A DNA stretch of 64,000 nt, taken from contig NW_013652540.1 in the NCBI RefSeq assembly GCF_000499385.1, positions 149,534 to 213,533 on the forward strand, given 5' to 3'. The notes under the pieces are model-generated. The model did not search any database, had not been told where the DNA came from, and saw nothing but the letters and a program-made list of their open reading frames with translations. The position numbers and the translations under genes are program-made. Position 1 is the stretch's first letter, and the number at the start of each line of letters is the position of its first letter. This DNA comes from Eimeria necatrix (taxonomy: Eukaryota > Apicomplexa > Conoidasida > Eucoccidiorida > Eimeriidae). Below are positions 25,317-38,600 of the stretch, piece after piece.

Positions 25317-28300
25317 CAAGGGTGCAGAGTACTACTTTAATGGCCGCCATTAGAAGTAGCTCCAGTAATCCAAATAAGGCAACGCGCAACGACACCCCGT
25401 AAAAGATGAAAAGCGCATATACTGCGTAAAAGCCAGATGCACACATTTTCACCAGAAAAGAGTGGGAAGGCGAAGCATACTGTCATACTGCGCCAGCCAT
25501 AATGTGGCGAAAACACTTCAGTTGTGACTACGAGGCTGTACGCACTGTCGCTAGCCTACCGAACTCTTACCGATCAGATGCTTTGGCATCGTTGCAGCAA
25601 CAGCCATGCACAAGAGCTGCTCCTGCCTAGCATCTCCCGCTAATAAAAACCAAAAGCCAACGAGAATGCAAAACAGGTCGGCAAAGGGAGGCAAGGAAAT
25701 CGCCACAATCAGTAGGCCCCAGGTGGTGCCGGCGAAACTCTGCTCCAGACCAACCCACTTTGCTATAGCGGTCCCAGCCGGAGAAAGACTCACACCAGAG
25801 CTTTCCATTGGAGGTGAGACGACTAGCAGGTCTGAAACACCGTTATTAGAAGATTCGCCGCGAAACCAAAGCGAGTTTAGCGGAACAATCCAAGCTCGAC
25901 TGTTTGCTGTCGTTGGGGCGGCCGCCGGAAAGGGTTGCGGCCGGTAAGCTACAAATGAGGTACCGGTCAGTCCAAATAAATAGAAACCTGTTGCCACCAT
26001 GTGAATTATGTGGACTGCCAAAGCTGCAGTTAAGACGTAAGCTCTGAGAAAACAGCGAATTCGACGAAACAAACAGAAGGAAAGATTGCCCCCACAAAGC
26101 ATTTCCAGAGGCAGCGACCTTAATGCCAAAGTTTGTGGAATGCGTGTACAGCTCAATATCTATTTCTTTGTATATATACATGTGTCTGCGAGTACAGCTG
26201 AAAGGCTTGCTCTTAACAGATATGCGCGCGAGCGAACGAGAAGCGAGCAGCATTTACCCGTGACTCTACTTTTGCATGGCTTCAGTTGTACAGCAGCACA
26301 GCTGTATGCCGGCATGAGTATGCAAAAACGCTGTGAGAAAGACCTGCCTTTCCATCTCCGTTGGGGAGCTTCGAAAGCGCAGACGCCTCCACGTGAGCTG
26401 CAAAAGGGCCAAAGGGTGAAGGTCACGTCTTCGTGATGCTTGGGTTCCTCGATCCCCCGAAGAGCACTCTTCGAAACTACTTGCCTCTGGGCTCACTGCG
26501 CCAGTTGTTGTGATGCGTGACACCAATCCCGAGTCGTGGATGATAGCTGCATCTGCGTCGTCTTTCCCTGTCCCCAGTTTGGCAAGTGCACTTTTTTGAA
26601 GAGCCTGGACTGCATCCCTGAGGTGCTGCGCGTCTGCACCTGCAGATCGCCTAGCTGCATCAGCAAGGCACATGACTGGGCATGCTATAGCCTCACCAGC
26701 AGGTTCTGTGGTGCCTCCAAGTGCATCTCCGTGAGGCGACAATGAACTTGTCGGCTGAGACTCCGGAGACGACAGATCGCTAGAAGAGCCAGTAACTTTC
26801 CGACCTCCTCTGAATCCGCTCGGCATGTGATGCCCTGGGGAGAATAAAGATGGCCTGTCAGAATACTTCTGTGGAACGCCAAGGCACCCAGGGGCTCCAG
26901 AGCAATACGAGCCAGGAAATGCTGGGCCGTAGCCCCAGAGTGGGACGGACTTCTGAAGCGACGTCGCAGCAGCAGCGGTGTATGGAGCAAGAGGCTGGTT
27001 ACTTGGAGACAATCGGCGGGGGTCCAGTGGAGAGGTTACCGTCATAAAAGAAGCTGGTGGGAAGGAGGGTACGACAACCGCTTCAATATCTTCATTCCTG
27101 GAAACCCCTCTCTCCCTCGTGTTTGAAGCTGGCTGTGACCCCTCCCCATCGGTCTCAGGGGCTTCTTCCTTGATAACTAAGGCAAGAACTGCCTCAGTTT
27201 CAACAAATTCTGGGTTCTCCTTTTCTCTCTGCTTGTAGTTGGTATTCACAGCCTGCTGCCGTGGTCCTGGCAGGCAGGTATCTCGTGAAGTTGTAAAGAA
27301 TCCCCTCTCCCCAACAACAAGGCTCTCTGACCTCCCTTCAGCAGTATTGGACACCGACGAACATCTCCCTGATGCCTTGAACTCAGGGATTGTTTCGCTG
27401 GTATCTTGAACGCAGTTGTTACGACGCAAGCTATCAAGCAGGGCAGACGGAGATGAAGCAGCTCGCAATAAAAAGGAGCCAGTGCCGAGAGACCCTTGAA
27501 GCATTGGGGCTCCTGAGTCTCCGTACCTTCCCGTTCCTCTCTCGAAGTACTGTACTCCAGAGCACCTAATTCTGTCATCGGGTGGTAGTGGGGGCCTCTT
27601 CGCGTAGCGCTTCGGTGCGGCCGCGTGCATCTTCCTGTCTTCCTCAGGAGAGCCGGTTGCTCGCTTGACTCCATCGTTCCTATTGACAAAGCCATGGCTT
27701 GCAAGCACAACCACAGCAGCCCCGATGCCGTGAGGCTTCAATAGCCTGTCACTCATGAGACGAATTCCTTCAGACAAGCGAGCCACAGTTCGAAGGGCAA
27801 ACAGGGGCCCGCCCATCAGCAATCCAAAGGCTCTACCGCCTGACCCTTCAGGAATTTGCGGCAGTTGCAGTTTCCCACATCTTGTGCATCTTGAAAACGG
27901 ATGTTGTTTCCAGGGGCTTCCTGAGAGTCCTCTTGCTAATGGCGGAAGCCTAGGAGGTCTCATCCATTTCCCAGTATTCTGATCGTGTCCATCGTGTTGC
28001 TGCCTTCCCCCTGGTTCTATAGAATGAAGACTATAACTGGTTCCTGCGAAGGCTCTGAGAGAACTCAACTCCTCCGCTGTAAGCTCCTTGACCTTCGAAC
28101 TGAAAAAATTAGCTATGCAAGCCCATACTGAGGGAGACGCTAACTCTTCCAAGGCCCCCTGCAGCGGATCCGCAGGGCTGGCGGTTCCATTAGACTCGCG
28201 TGGTGCCTGAGGAGTCCTGGGGGTTCTAGGCCTTCGGAGGCCCCGGGAGAGGCCAAAAGGCACAACTCGTCCATCACCTTGAGTGAGTAGAATCATTGGT

Positions 28301-31300
28301 AGCTGAGGTGAGCAACGGTAATCTAAGATGTTTCTGTCCAGATCCAAGACATCAACAAAACCCAGAGTGCAGTCTGGGTCACAGCCGAACTTCAGGGCGA
28401 AGGACAGCTCTCTAGCTCGTATGCTTCGCCAAAAAGAAAGGGAGCCCGCGGCCTTGGCATCCAAGTTTTTGTAGGCATGCCTCTCTGAGCAGAGAATAGG
28501 AAAGAGAGAGACCAAGGACGGTTTTCGCCTCCACATGGAAGTGCGAAAGAGACCGCCTTCCGCCGTCCCTGAGGGTACCCCAGAAAGAGCACTGCACAGA
28601 GCTATCATTTTATCTGCTCTGCGGGCCCTCGCTGCACGTAGAAGCAACGATGCAAGGGCCGGATAGAGAAAACAGAGCGCTCCATAGAGTCTGACAAAGG
28701 AACGGCTGAAGCCGCAAACCGAGTTCACTTCTGTTGCAAATGCAGCGAACCGGTGAGGGTTTATATGCGGGTCCAGGAACGGAGGAGGCTGCCCGTCCAA
28801 GCCCCATGGAGAGTCCGGAGAGTTACGCCCATGCAGATAAATACGCAAAACGTGGAAAGGCAAGTCTTCTGATGTGAGGTGGCGCACCGCCAAGTGCATC
28901 AAACGCTTCTCTTTTGACCCTCCTAGGTACCCTAGCGAGCTCGATGGCGACGGCTGCAGCCCTCCAAAACTACAAGATGCCGCTGCGCACTCCTGCAGGC
29001 CTCCCGAAGTGGCATAAAAAGCAGGAAAACCAAACAGCGTCCTGTAGGTCCACCCCTGCTGTCCCCGTCTACGGGCGATCTCTCGACAGAGGGCAGCCAG
29101 GCCCAATAACACGAAGCATATAGCCCCTACAGGAACCAGAACTGCACAGCAAAGCAGCTGCTCGACTATAAAGAGGAAAGGCGGGAGGCACCGTGGGTTT
29201 ATCGACGCATCTGGGAGGCCAGCTGCGCAGGCAAAGGGGCAGTGCGGACCCCCAACTGCTTCCCGCGTGTATATTGCATCGTCTGATGGCTTGTTCGTGC
29301 AGCTTAGACAGGCCTCGCCTCCCTCAATCGAGTAAAAGCCAACAGGGCACGGGCTGCAACGCCAACCTGCATAGCCAGGAGGACAGCCCAGAGGGCTTCG
29401 TACCTTTCCTGGAGACCCACGGTGCCCTAGAGGCAAATGCAGCGTGCCACAAGCTGGGGACGGGTCACTTTCCCCTCCTCCTACTCTCAGCGACCCACTA
29501 AACCCCCCAGCGTATTCTGAAGGTCTCAGCCATGGAACAAAGGCACTGAATCTTGAGTAGACTTCCAGCCCTTTTCCCGTTTCCTCGTACTCCTTCCCCG
29601 CTTGGCTGCTTATTTCAATACTGCCTTTCGCACGGGAAGACTGACTTTTGACAAGATCTTTCCGTATCCAGTAGAACGACGTCGGATTCCACAGAAAGTC
29701 TATGGCGCCGCCGCCTCCTCCACCTCCCGTGCACCGGCCACCGTGGCCGCCTTTAGCGGATATGGTACCATGCCCCAAAAGTGCTCCTGTTTCAATGACG
29801 ACTGAACCCCCAGCTCCTCCTCCTTGCCCAAGCTGCGCTGGATCAGCAAAAATACCCGACAACTGGCAAGGTACGCTGCTTAAAGAGTGGATCCCTTCAG
29901 CAGCGACTTGGAACTCCCTTGGACCCGAGTTGCCCCTCTTCCCCTGACTAAAAAACGAGCTCACTTCGGGAAACAGGTGGCGTGTGTCAGCATTCAGCCC
30001 ATCGGCGGCTGCAGTGTTTTCTTTCGCTGCCGATGGTAAGCTCACATCAGACGCCACTGTGTTTTTGCGTCCTTCAGCTCCTTCGTCAGAGGCAATGCGA
30101 GTCTTTGGAGGCGCGTCAGCAACCGAAGGAGCTAAGGCTACGCATTTGTTGTTCTCTACTTCGATGTCAATAATTGCTTCCTGCATCGGCTCTCCCCCGC
30201 CACCATCAGCCAATACCTGGCCCTCTACCGTCACTGTCTGCCCCTGGATCCATACAAGACCACCTCCGCTGCCAGCTCTTGCCAAGTCTCCCCCCCCACC
30301 CGATGCGCTTTCGGTGGAGGCATAAAGGCAGGAGCTATTCCCCACGCGAACTGGTTTCACCTTAAATAGGGGGCTGGGCACATGAGGCTTGTTCGGCATC
30401 ACTTGCGATTCCCCGTCGTAACTAGGTCCCCCACTGCCACTGCACGGCTTGCCTGTCAATGCGTGGACTCCATCTCCTCCAGGACCCACATGACCGCCTC
30501 CACCTCCCCCGCAGAGTGCAGATTGATCAACTAAAGATGGTGCAACGGGTTCCCCATCCCTTGACTGCGGAGCCTCTACAGCAACGCCTCTGCTGCCTGC
30601 CCCGGGTCCTGAAAAGGTGACGGAGGAGAAATAGAAAAGGCTCATAATGGAAAGGGGCAGAAGCACACGCCTTAAGAAGAAAGAAGCAAGACCCTACAAC
30701 AGCAAATGTAAATTGCAAATTTACTCACCATCTTAGCAGCCTGACCGAACGATGTGCATTCCAGGGACAAAAGCAGAGGGGCGCTTAAGGGACTTCTATA
30801 TGCAGTTTTCGGATAAGTGGCCCACGTGTAGAAGTCAGGAAAATACGGACGTTTCTTAGGAGCAGTAATCACATTTTGGCACGTAAGTAGCAAAATTCTG
30901 TTGTCCAACATTCTTACCATGAGCAGGCTGGCACCCCCTTCGACTAGCATCTACTGTTCCCCTCAGCTCCGTGTTGCCGCGATTTCCGCATAGCAGAAGC
31001 GCTCCCCCAACAAGGGAGGCCCCGGACTCTAGCAGCAGGCTCTCGCCAGCAAATACAGCAGCATCTAGATAACTCCACGGCACTGCCCCACCCAGTAATA
31101 GGGCTTCAGCGTCCTCCAAACTCCAGGCTGTGGCCGTGTCTTCAAGATCCCGGGGCTTCTCGGCGATCACAGAGGCTGTGACAGAAGAGTCCTTGCCAGG
31201 CAGTTCAGTGCTTTCGGAGTAAACTGACTCAAACGACGCGGTGGGCCCCTTCACCAAAGAAGGAATATTCAGGGGCCCTGGGGATGTAACTTTCTCATAC

Positions 31301-34300
31301 GCAGCCTCTCTTGCGCTAGAACCTTGTGGTTTCCCGAACACGGACCTACCCTCTTCACTAGAAGAGCTGTGAACCGTTGCCCGAGGTTCCCCTGCCAGTT
31401 CTTGCCTCGGAACATCTGGTGAGATGGGTTGTGCTGGGAGAACGGCATTAGAGCCCGCGTGCTCCAGAGACGCACGCGTTGGCTCTTGCTTCAGTAAGGA
31501 AGAGAGACCCTTCAACAAGAAGTGTGCCTTTCTTTCTTCATTGCCTTGTTGCGAATTTGCTCCACGGACCTCTGAAGACGCAACTCTGCCAAGTGGATCC
31601 ACAGGTACGCTTTGATCCAGAGGTGGGATGCTTGAGAAATAACGCTCCCCAAGCTGCCTGCTAACAACAAGGGGAAGCTCGTTTCGCAGCAGGCTCCCCT
31701 GTTCTGAGAAGAAATCTTGTTTTAGAGCCTTTATGTCCTTCCTCCCTCCAGCCACTTCGCGGACAGCCCGAATCAAGCGCTGGGTCAGAACTATCTGCTC
31801 CTCGGCTTTCGTAGGCACATCTTGAGCCGTGCAGTCTGTCTGCGGGCTGGAGGCAATAGGCGTCTGCATTGTGCAGCAGTCGAGGTTGACGTCCGCTTCT
31901 GCAGTCCCTGCTGGTTCAACCTCAGCCTGAAGACTGCTGCTTTTGGTACGCCCTTTCCTTTCCACAGTTCTCGCCTCTCCTAGTTGGAACGCCTGGGTCG
32001 CGGAATCAGCGGGAGATGAGCTACCCAAACCCCCGGCTGTCTGGAGTTGGGCAGCTACATGGTCCCCTGCGTATCGCTCCAAGACCCTGCAGGCACTGCT
32101 ATAAGATGCCGGCGCCTTAGTGACTGTGTTGAGTTCCGTGCGCATCAATGGTGTGCGCTGAACATTGCAGCGGTGGGGTTCTCCCACAGTGCAACTCCCC
32201 GCCAAAGTGACAGTACCCTGACTCAGTAGAATGAGCCGGTCTAAGTGCTGCTCCCCGCTTAAGGAAACCTCACGTCCGCCATAAAGAAGGACAGGAGCTT
32301 TCCTCAATGGAGCAGGCAGGCAATCACTCGGCGCAGCACTGAGCCCTAGAGAACCGTGCAGAAGCAGGCGCTCACTGGCAAGCAATCCTACCGCTTCTGC
32401 ACTCGCCTCAAGCAGCCCATTCTGAGGCTGCGCTGACCCAGGCGGTTTGTCCCCGCGACAAGAAAAGTTCCGTCTTCCAGGGATGATGCGGACAGAGGCT
32501 CCTTCCCCAACAGATACAGAGGCTGCGCTCGAAAGCAATACTGATGCCCCCAGAAGAAGCCTTCTTGCTTCCGGTGTGCTCTTCGAGTAAAAGGGCCTTG
32601 CAGACTCAGCCATCTGCTCCTCTTCGCTGTTGCCGCGCGGTGCCAAGACAAGGGCGCTGCGTTGCCGCAGGCGAATGCTCCCTTCCGCAGCGTGTATGTG
32701 GAGAGGTGACAGGACATGCAGAGCAGAACCTACGGAGGGAAAGTTGAACCAGACACTGAAGCCAAACGCATTGTTTCCTAAATGCAAAGTAACATTGAAG
32801 TCTTTACTGGCTGGCAGCGGAAAGCAAGAGTCACAAGAGGAAAGCTTTGTAAACTTCCCAGTCACCTGACGTCTCTTCTGCACAGGTCCCACGCCCCAAT
32901 GGCCGTACATACCTCGAGTGCCCCCATGGAGCAGCAAGCTGCCGACGACCACCCTGGGTTCGATTTGATCTCCGATATTTGCACTGTTCTTCGCATTTGG
33001 GACTTTTGTTGTATCTGATGAGTCAGAGCTTTTCTGGAACCCTCGGATAGCCAACGAGCTGCTTCGGAGGGTAACAACGGAAGCCTCAACTGTGACAGTT
33101 ATTGTTGGGGCATAGAGAGGCACTGGCAACGGGGTTGGCTGGACGCTTAGAACAGCCAACGCTTCTATTCCAGAAGGGGCCGCTGCAGAGGTTCCGTCAA
33201 CTGCTGGGACTTCGCGCAAGGACCCCGAAGCTTCCTGTGTATCTGCCATGGGCGACACCTTGATATCTTCGTACTCCTCTTTGTTTTGGGAATTGAAAAC
33301 GTGCGGTGTGGCAGGCTGACTCCGTGAGCTCCACATGCCTGGCTGCGCCCCGGCTACAGCAGCTGCAGCAGCAGCCGCCGCAGCGACCGCACTGAGTTTG
33401 TTTGTGACCACGAGTCGACGGTGCGCCCGAGAAAACACTGTGCCCCCTCCTCCACAGAGGCAGGGCAGCAAGTCCAATCGACCGCTGTGCAGCGCGCACC
33501 CTCCAGGCGCCAGGACCTAAGAATTTACGGACAGAATAAATAAAAAGCAGTAAATTCACTCACACATCTATCCTACTGCCAGTGCAGCCATCTTCAGCAT
33601 CTAGCCCCGTCCAGGCCTCAAACCTGAAAGGGAACAATTTGCTCAACAGTTGCGTGTGAAGAGCCACCAGTAACGTCATGAAGCAAGCTTTGTCGCAAAC
33701 GACAAGCTAGCAGCACGCGGCTGAAGACTCTTACCAGCGGGTCAAGAGGGTGAGGCTGTTCGGCATATATCGCAATGCGCCCTCCCCCTCCCGCTGCGCA
33801 TTCTTCAGAGATTATCTCCGCTGCCTCGTGAAAAGGACGCTGCCGACGCTTAGAAACAGCGGCAGCAGCACCACTGATTGAGCCCTTCCCACCAGGCGAC
33901 GTCCTGAGACAGCCGCCGCCTGCGGCAGTGATTCTCCCACTCCTCATTGGGTTCGGGAATACCAGAGCTTCGGCGACCAGCACAATGGAACCGCCGCTGC
34001 CTGCAGCCGCGCACGTTGCTGCAGCGGCTCCTGGAATCGCATTTGTTGCTGACTTCAATCCCTTTCTAGATTTTTTAAAAAGGCTTTTCAAAGCAGCCTT
34101 CAAAATCTTCGCTCCGCGCCAGCCCTTATGCAGCTCAAGGCCCTCCTTTCCCTGATAACCCGAGACCTGGCGAGAGGCGCTTAAGGAGGCTGCATGAGCT
34201 TCGCAGCCCCATCCAGGCTCCCCGGAAGAGCTTACCTGCCCCTCCACCAGCAATTCCTTCGACGCGATGATCACCACAAGGCCCCCGCCCCGAGGAGATT

Positions 34301-35679
34301 CTGTATTTGGGACACTATGGAGCAGTCTCGCACCTGAGGAGTTACGGGTGTGCCCCTTGGTGTCCGCAGTGTACTTAGCATACAGCAGCCCCGCCTCGCC
34401 CTTGGCAAGAGGCAGGAAAATACTTCCCCGTACCTCAAGGGGAGCCCTTACTGGGTGGCCTGCAGAAACAGCCGCACCGCATTAGCAGCCAGGCACATCT
34501 CATAGGGTGAACTGTCTTTCAGCCGAACTCCGCAGCCCCTTCCAAAGGATAAAAAATGCACACGCAAGGATATAGCTATGACACAGAGAGCCCACTAAAG
34601 GCAGTCGCCTCGCAACGGTCCGTCACAATGCCTCCCATGCCTCCGTGACTTCCTCCTCGGAGCTCGGTTTCGGAGCTTGTCTTCTGCTGATTCTTCTGCA
34701 GGGAAGCCGCCTGTGCCGTCGGCCCCTCCAACTCAGCAGTCGCACCTGCGCATGCGGCAGAGCCAGCAACTGTGAGTCGCTGCGGAGGCTGCGGTAGCCC
34801 TTGCGGTGGGGCCTTGCCGCGTGCGTAGGGCCCTCCAGCCAGCTCCTGCTTGAGCCTCCTGGCGACGATATCGAGTGGGGCCCCCAAGAAAGAAGAACCC
34901 GAAGATGCATCCACAGTCGAGCAACGGAAGCCACACGAGGAGCTGCTGCCCCGCACCTTTGACGTCCCCGATGCTGTAATTTCAGCGGCCTCTCCGACTA
35001 CTACCGAGTCGCCCGCATATAAAAGCGTTTCAGCACAGTGTAGCCTCGCAGACCCCAGCAAACGAATACTGCCGCCGGCACAGAGTTCTATGCGCTGAGT
35101 TGAGGCGTTGCTTGTGAATAAAGCGTCGCGGCGTGATCTCTGCATGAGCCCTGGGCACAAGGAGGAGCGCCGGCGACCGGGAGAGCAGCCACTGCCACGT
35201 AGCCTGCGAAGCCTCATCGAAGGCTGCGTACCACTCCTAGCAGCCCCGGTACATTTAATGATGGCCCCCCGTATTTCAATATCTCCTCCACTTATTATTC
35301 GCAAACCCTCAACCCAGCGGGGTTCAGCAGTTGCCCCCTTGGGGAGCCCTGCTCCTCGCCAGCGACGACGCTGCCATAGCCGCAGGTAACCCTCTGATAA
35401 TATGCAGATGCCATCTTTGACAAAATCACAGGCGCTCAAGTCCTCAGGGCCCCCACATAACTCCTGCAGACTGGGGGAGGGCGTTTGTTCTGGTTCATGT
35501 GGAGTTGAGGAGACAGCAAGGGCTGGATCACCTGCACGTAGGGATTCTTGTGCTTCCACTGATTGTTGTAACACAAATCCATTCAAGTTCTGCGATTTGT
35601 GGTTGTGAGATGAGACTGTAGTGCAAAAAATGCAACAAAATAAGTAAGTTAAAGATAGTAGGCGGCAAATAACCGCCAT
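25317..35679 (-). CDS. Giant glycine-rich secreted/membrane protein, 3' end open
   Basis: Exons, read downward: 35679-34596, 34459-33735, 33516-30918, 30608-26393, 26043-25571, 25421-25317, then an unresolved terminal exon. This gives more than 3000 residues. An N-terminal signal peptide (about 1-24, ending near CTTVSS) leads a long lumenal part with repeated Gly-rich blocks (CGGGGGGHVGPGGDG, GGRCTGGGGGGGAIDF) of the kind that form beta-helical surfaces. A cysteine-rich module follows (CPPGYAGWRCSPC) at about 29.33-29.40 kb, then a membrane segment (about 29.11-29.18 kb), a large cytosolic part including LPMILLTQGDGRVVPFGL, a low-complexity tail and, in the last exons, further hydrophobic segments. 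The order and several motifs resemble the large glycine-rich membrane proteins of land plants (the Arabidopsis At5g11700 group). No biochemical function is known to me. Least certain are the donors at 34596 and 26393, both chosen by phase, and the end. Confidence 0.8.
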
Positions 35680-38600
35680 TCTCGATTTCTCCCCGGATCC
35701 CTCCTCGCCGAACTCCTTCAGGAGAATCAGGGGGAGATTAATAATGCATAAAAATCATATAGAAGAGACACGGAATACAATAATAGCATTGCATGGGCAA
35801 GGGTGGGGCCTCCTAGCTGCGAGGGGCCCTCAGTCAGGCTAGGAAGGGATATGGTGGCCTTCCGCAAAAGGTCTAACAGCATAAAGCCAACCAGTAAGAA
35901 ATAACTTGCCCTGGTAAAAAAGAAAGACACATCAGGGAAGGCGTTGGATCTGGTGAAGCCTTGTCAAGAGCACTGTCTAAAGGCAACAGATGAAAAGAAG
36001 ACACCAAGGGCGGTGTGTGTCTGGGTGCCGTCCGTCATTAATTTGGGCCCAGTTAATTACAAACTATTAGTTGTTACCTTTGTGTTAAAGGTGTGTGAAT
36101 TATTTCACCTTGTAACCCAACAGGGAAGACTATGGCGTACGCCATACTATAAACGGCCTCGGCAGCCGAAGCAATCGAGACTGGCTCCAGACCCTTCTAT
36201 ACAGTGCCTACGCTTGCCCTCCTAAGTTGATAATATGCACAATTCTTTGAATGACTACTCTTTATTTTTTTCTCTGCATGCCCGGATTTCCACGCAAGCC
36301 ATTTATAGAATTGAACGGCGTCAGCAATGGCCGGGTGGTGTTGGGTCCGCACAGGAAATATGCAATTAAGGAGACAGAATGTCATTACTTGCCCGTTTTA
36401 TAACGCTACAGATTTTAAAAAATTGCAATTTGTCCCTGCTAACATAATTTTAAGCCTACACATTAAAAGCATTCGTGACTTCTCCAAGATTTCACGATAC
36501 GGACAGCTGTTGTTGGTCAAACATCTATGCAATGCGTTTCAAGAAGTAAGGGTGGGACATGACAGCTCTTTGATGCTTCCAACACCCAGAGATTGTCGAA
36601 TATGCAATTTCTCTGCAGAAATTTCCGGTGCCATCCATCTTTCCTCGGGCACATAATCATTTTCTTCTCTGCCCCGCTATACGGACTAGGCTTCTTACTA
36701 GCAGACAAAGAGCTCTGGACAGTCATTCAACGCTCTGGTCCCCGCAGTTACGGCTTTATCCTAGTCTACTGCCCATTCACTGAAAAACAGGACAGTGCTT
36801 CATGCTTTAAATTCGATTAACGGGACAGATCATTTGCTGCACAAGCATATCCTAGACTTCATCGGCAGCTCTTTAGTCTTGGACTCAGCTTCTTGCTCTC
36901 CTGGGAGAGTCCTCACCACGTACACGCTAGTGAAAATCACAGTGACTCCAGGTAGGTACCTGCTAGGCAGACTGATACTTTAGGTCATGGACCTATGCTT
37001 TAGGTCCGTATATAAGTATGGAGGCTCCCTCTCCAAGACGGGCAAGTACCCAGGTGAAGCGAGCAAGAAGGCTTTGCAGCAGTCCCTTCAATAGTAACTG
37101 ATAGACCATATCGTGATAATCTACTGAGATTGGTCGGGCCGTCGTGAATGACGACTTTTCTTGCCATAGATGGCATGAACCGGTTTTCAAGGAGCTGCAA
37201 CTAATCCTTTTGGTACTGACTGCTGTTTCTTATCTAATCATTAGTTAGCAGAGGTCACTAGTGATCCATGCCCACAGCATCACTTTTTAGGACTGCAGGA
37301 GCACCTTCGCAAGATATATGCATATTAATTCTCATCATGAGTTGCCATACTTCGCCTGACCAGCTTCATGATATGGACGTATGCTTCGTTGCTCTTCTTA
37401 ACGAGGAACGATATTCCTGCATCCGTTTTCACTGAGCTTTTTCTACAATTACGAGTCATCAGAAATTATCTAACGTGCATTCTTTTCCTGCTGAGTCACC
37501 TGCGATTATTGCTTGCCATAGTAAGCTGGTTTAACCTTGGAGGAGAAAACAGGCCATAAGAAATTTAGATAAGTAAGCACGCGTGAGAGATATAAGGATA
37601 CTGTTGTCTCCTTGTCATGCACTTGTTGGGAAAGCTGAAGTAATTGGATTTTCCCAGCAAAGTGCGAGGTGTGTCGAAGTCGTAGATTCAAGCTGAGCCG
37701 TTCATTCGGTGGAGGTGGAGAGTTCTAACTCAACTGGAAAGATGCAACTTACCGTGACGAAGGTAGCGTAGTCAAGGTTTAGGATCAATTATGCGGAAAC
37801 TTCGTATCCTGTGCGCAGTTTGTAGTGTAGCTCTTATATGTGAGTCTTCAGCAGCCTCAGAAGTAGTATTACATGCTATTCATGCAACTTAATTGAAAGG
37901 CAAGAAGTGTGAAGGTTCTTTATATTGAGCAGCTTCAATTGTAGATTAATTGCTCTCACCACGCCTTATACATATTCGTTCAAAATAATGTAAGAGTTTG
38001 AATCTCGACATTAAATATGCCTGAGATTCTCGTATCTGAGGCCATAGTGCTGCAGCGCATAACATGCATACAACTGTGGGAACTTTGTCCGCCAAAAGCA
38101 CCCAGATAATTGCAGGATCGACGTAGGGAATAACGGGAGGCATGCAATTCCTGGTTGTATTTTCCGTGAAGATCTGCCTGAGTAGTCCTTCTATCGCAGC
38201 TTCTAACGGAGAGGAATAAGCTTTATTACGTTCCTATACCGAGGGCCGCGGTGGCAGAAAATTTTGAAAACGCTGGGCCTCCACGCTGTGGCCATCTCTT
38301 GAGGAGCTGTAGGATATGTACTGCCACACACTGAGTCTGGTAAAAAAGCAAGTCCGAAATTCGGTGAAGGGTGTGCCGATTAGTAGAACTTACTGGTCAA
38401 TCAGGTCATCGAACCAGATCATGCGGACTAACTCCCAAGTCACTCCCCCCACTATGAATGGGGTATAAAGCGGTATAAACATGGTTCTGATCCCCGTATA
38501 TAGGGTATAAAGCGATATAAAAGTAGGGATGGCCCCCAGTCGTAGTAAGCAGCCCAGACTAAGTCCGTCCATTAAGTACAGTGACTCTCTACATAGATGC

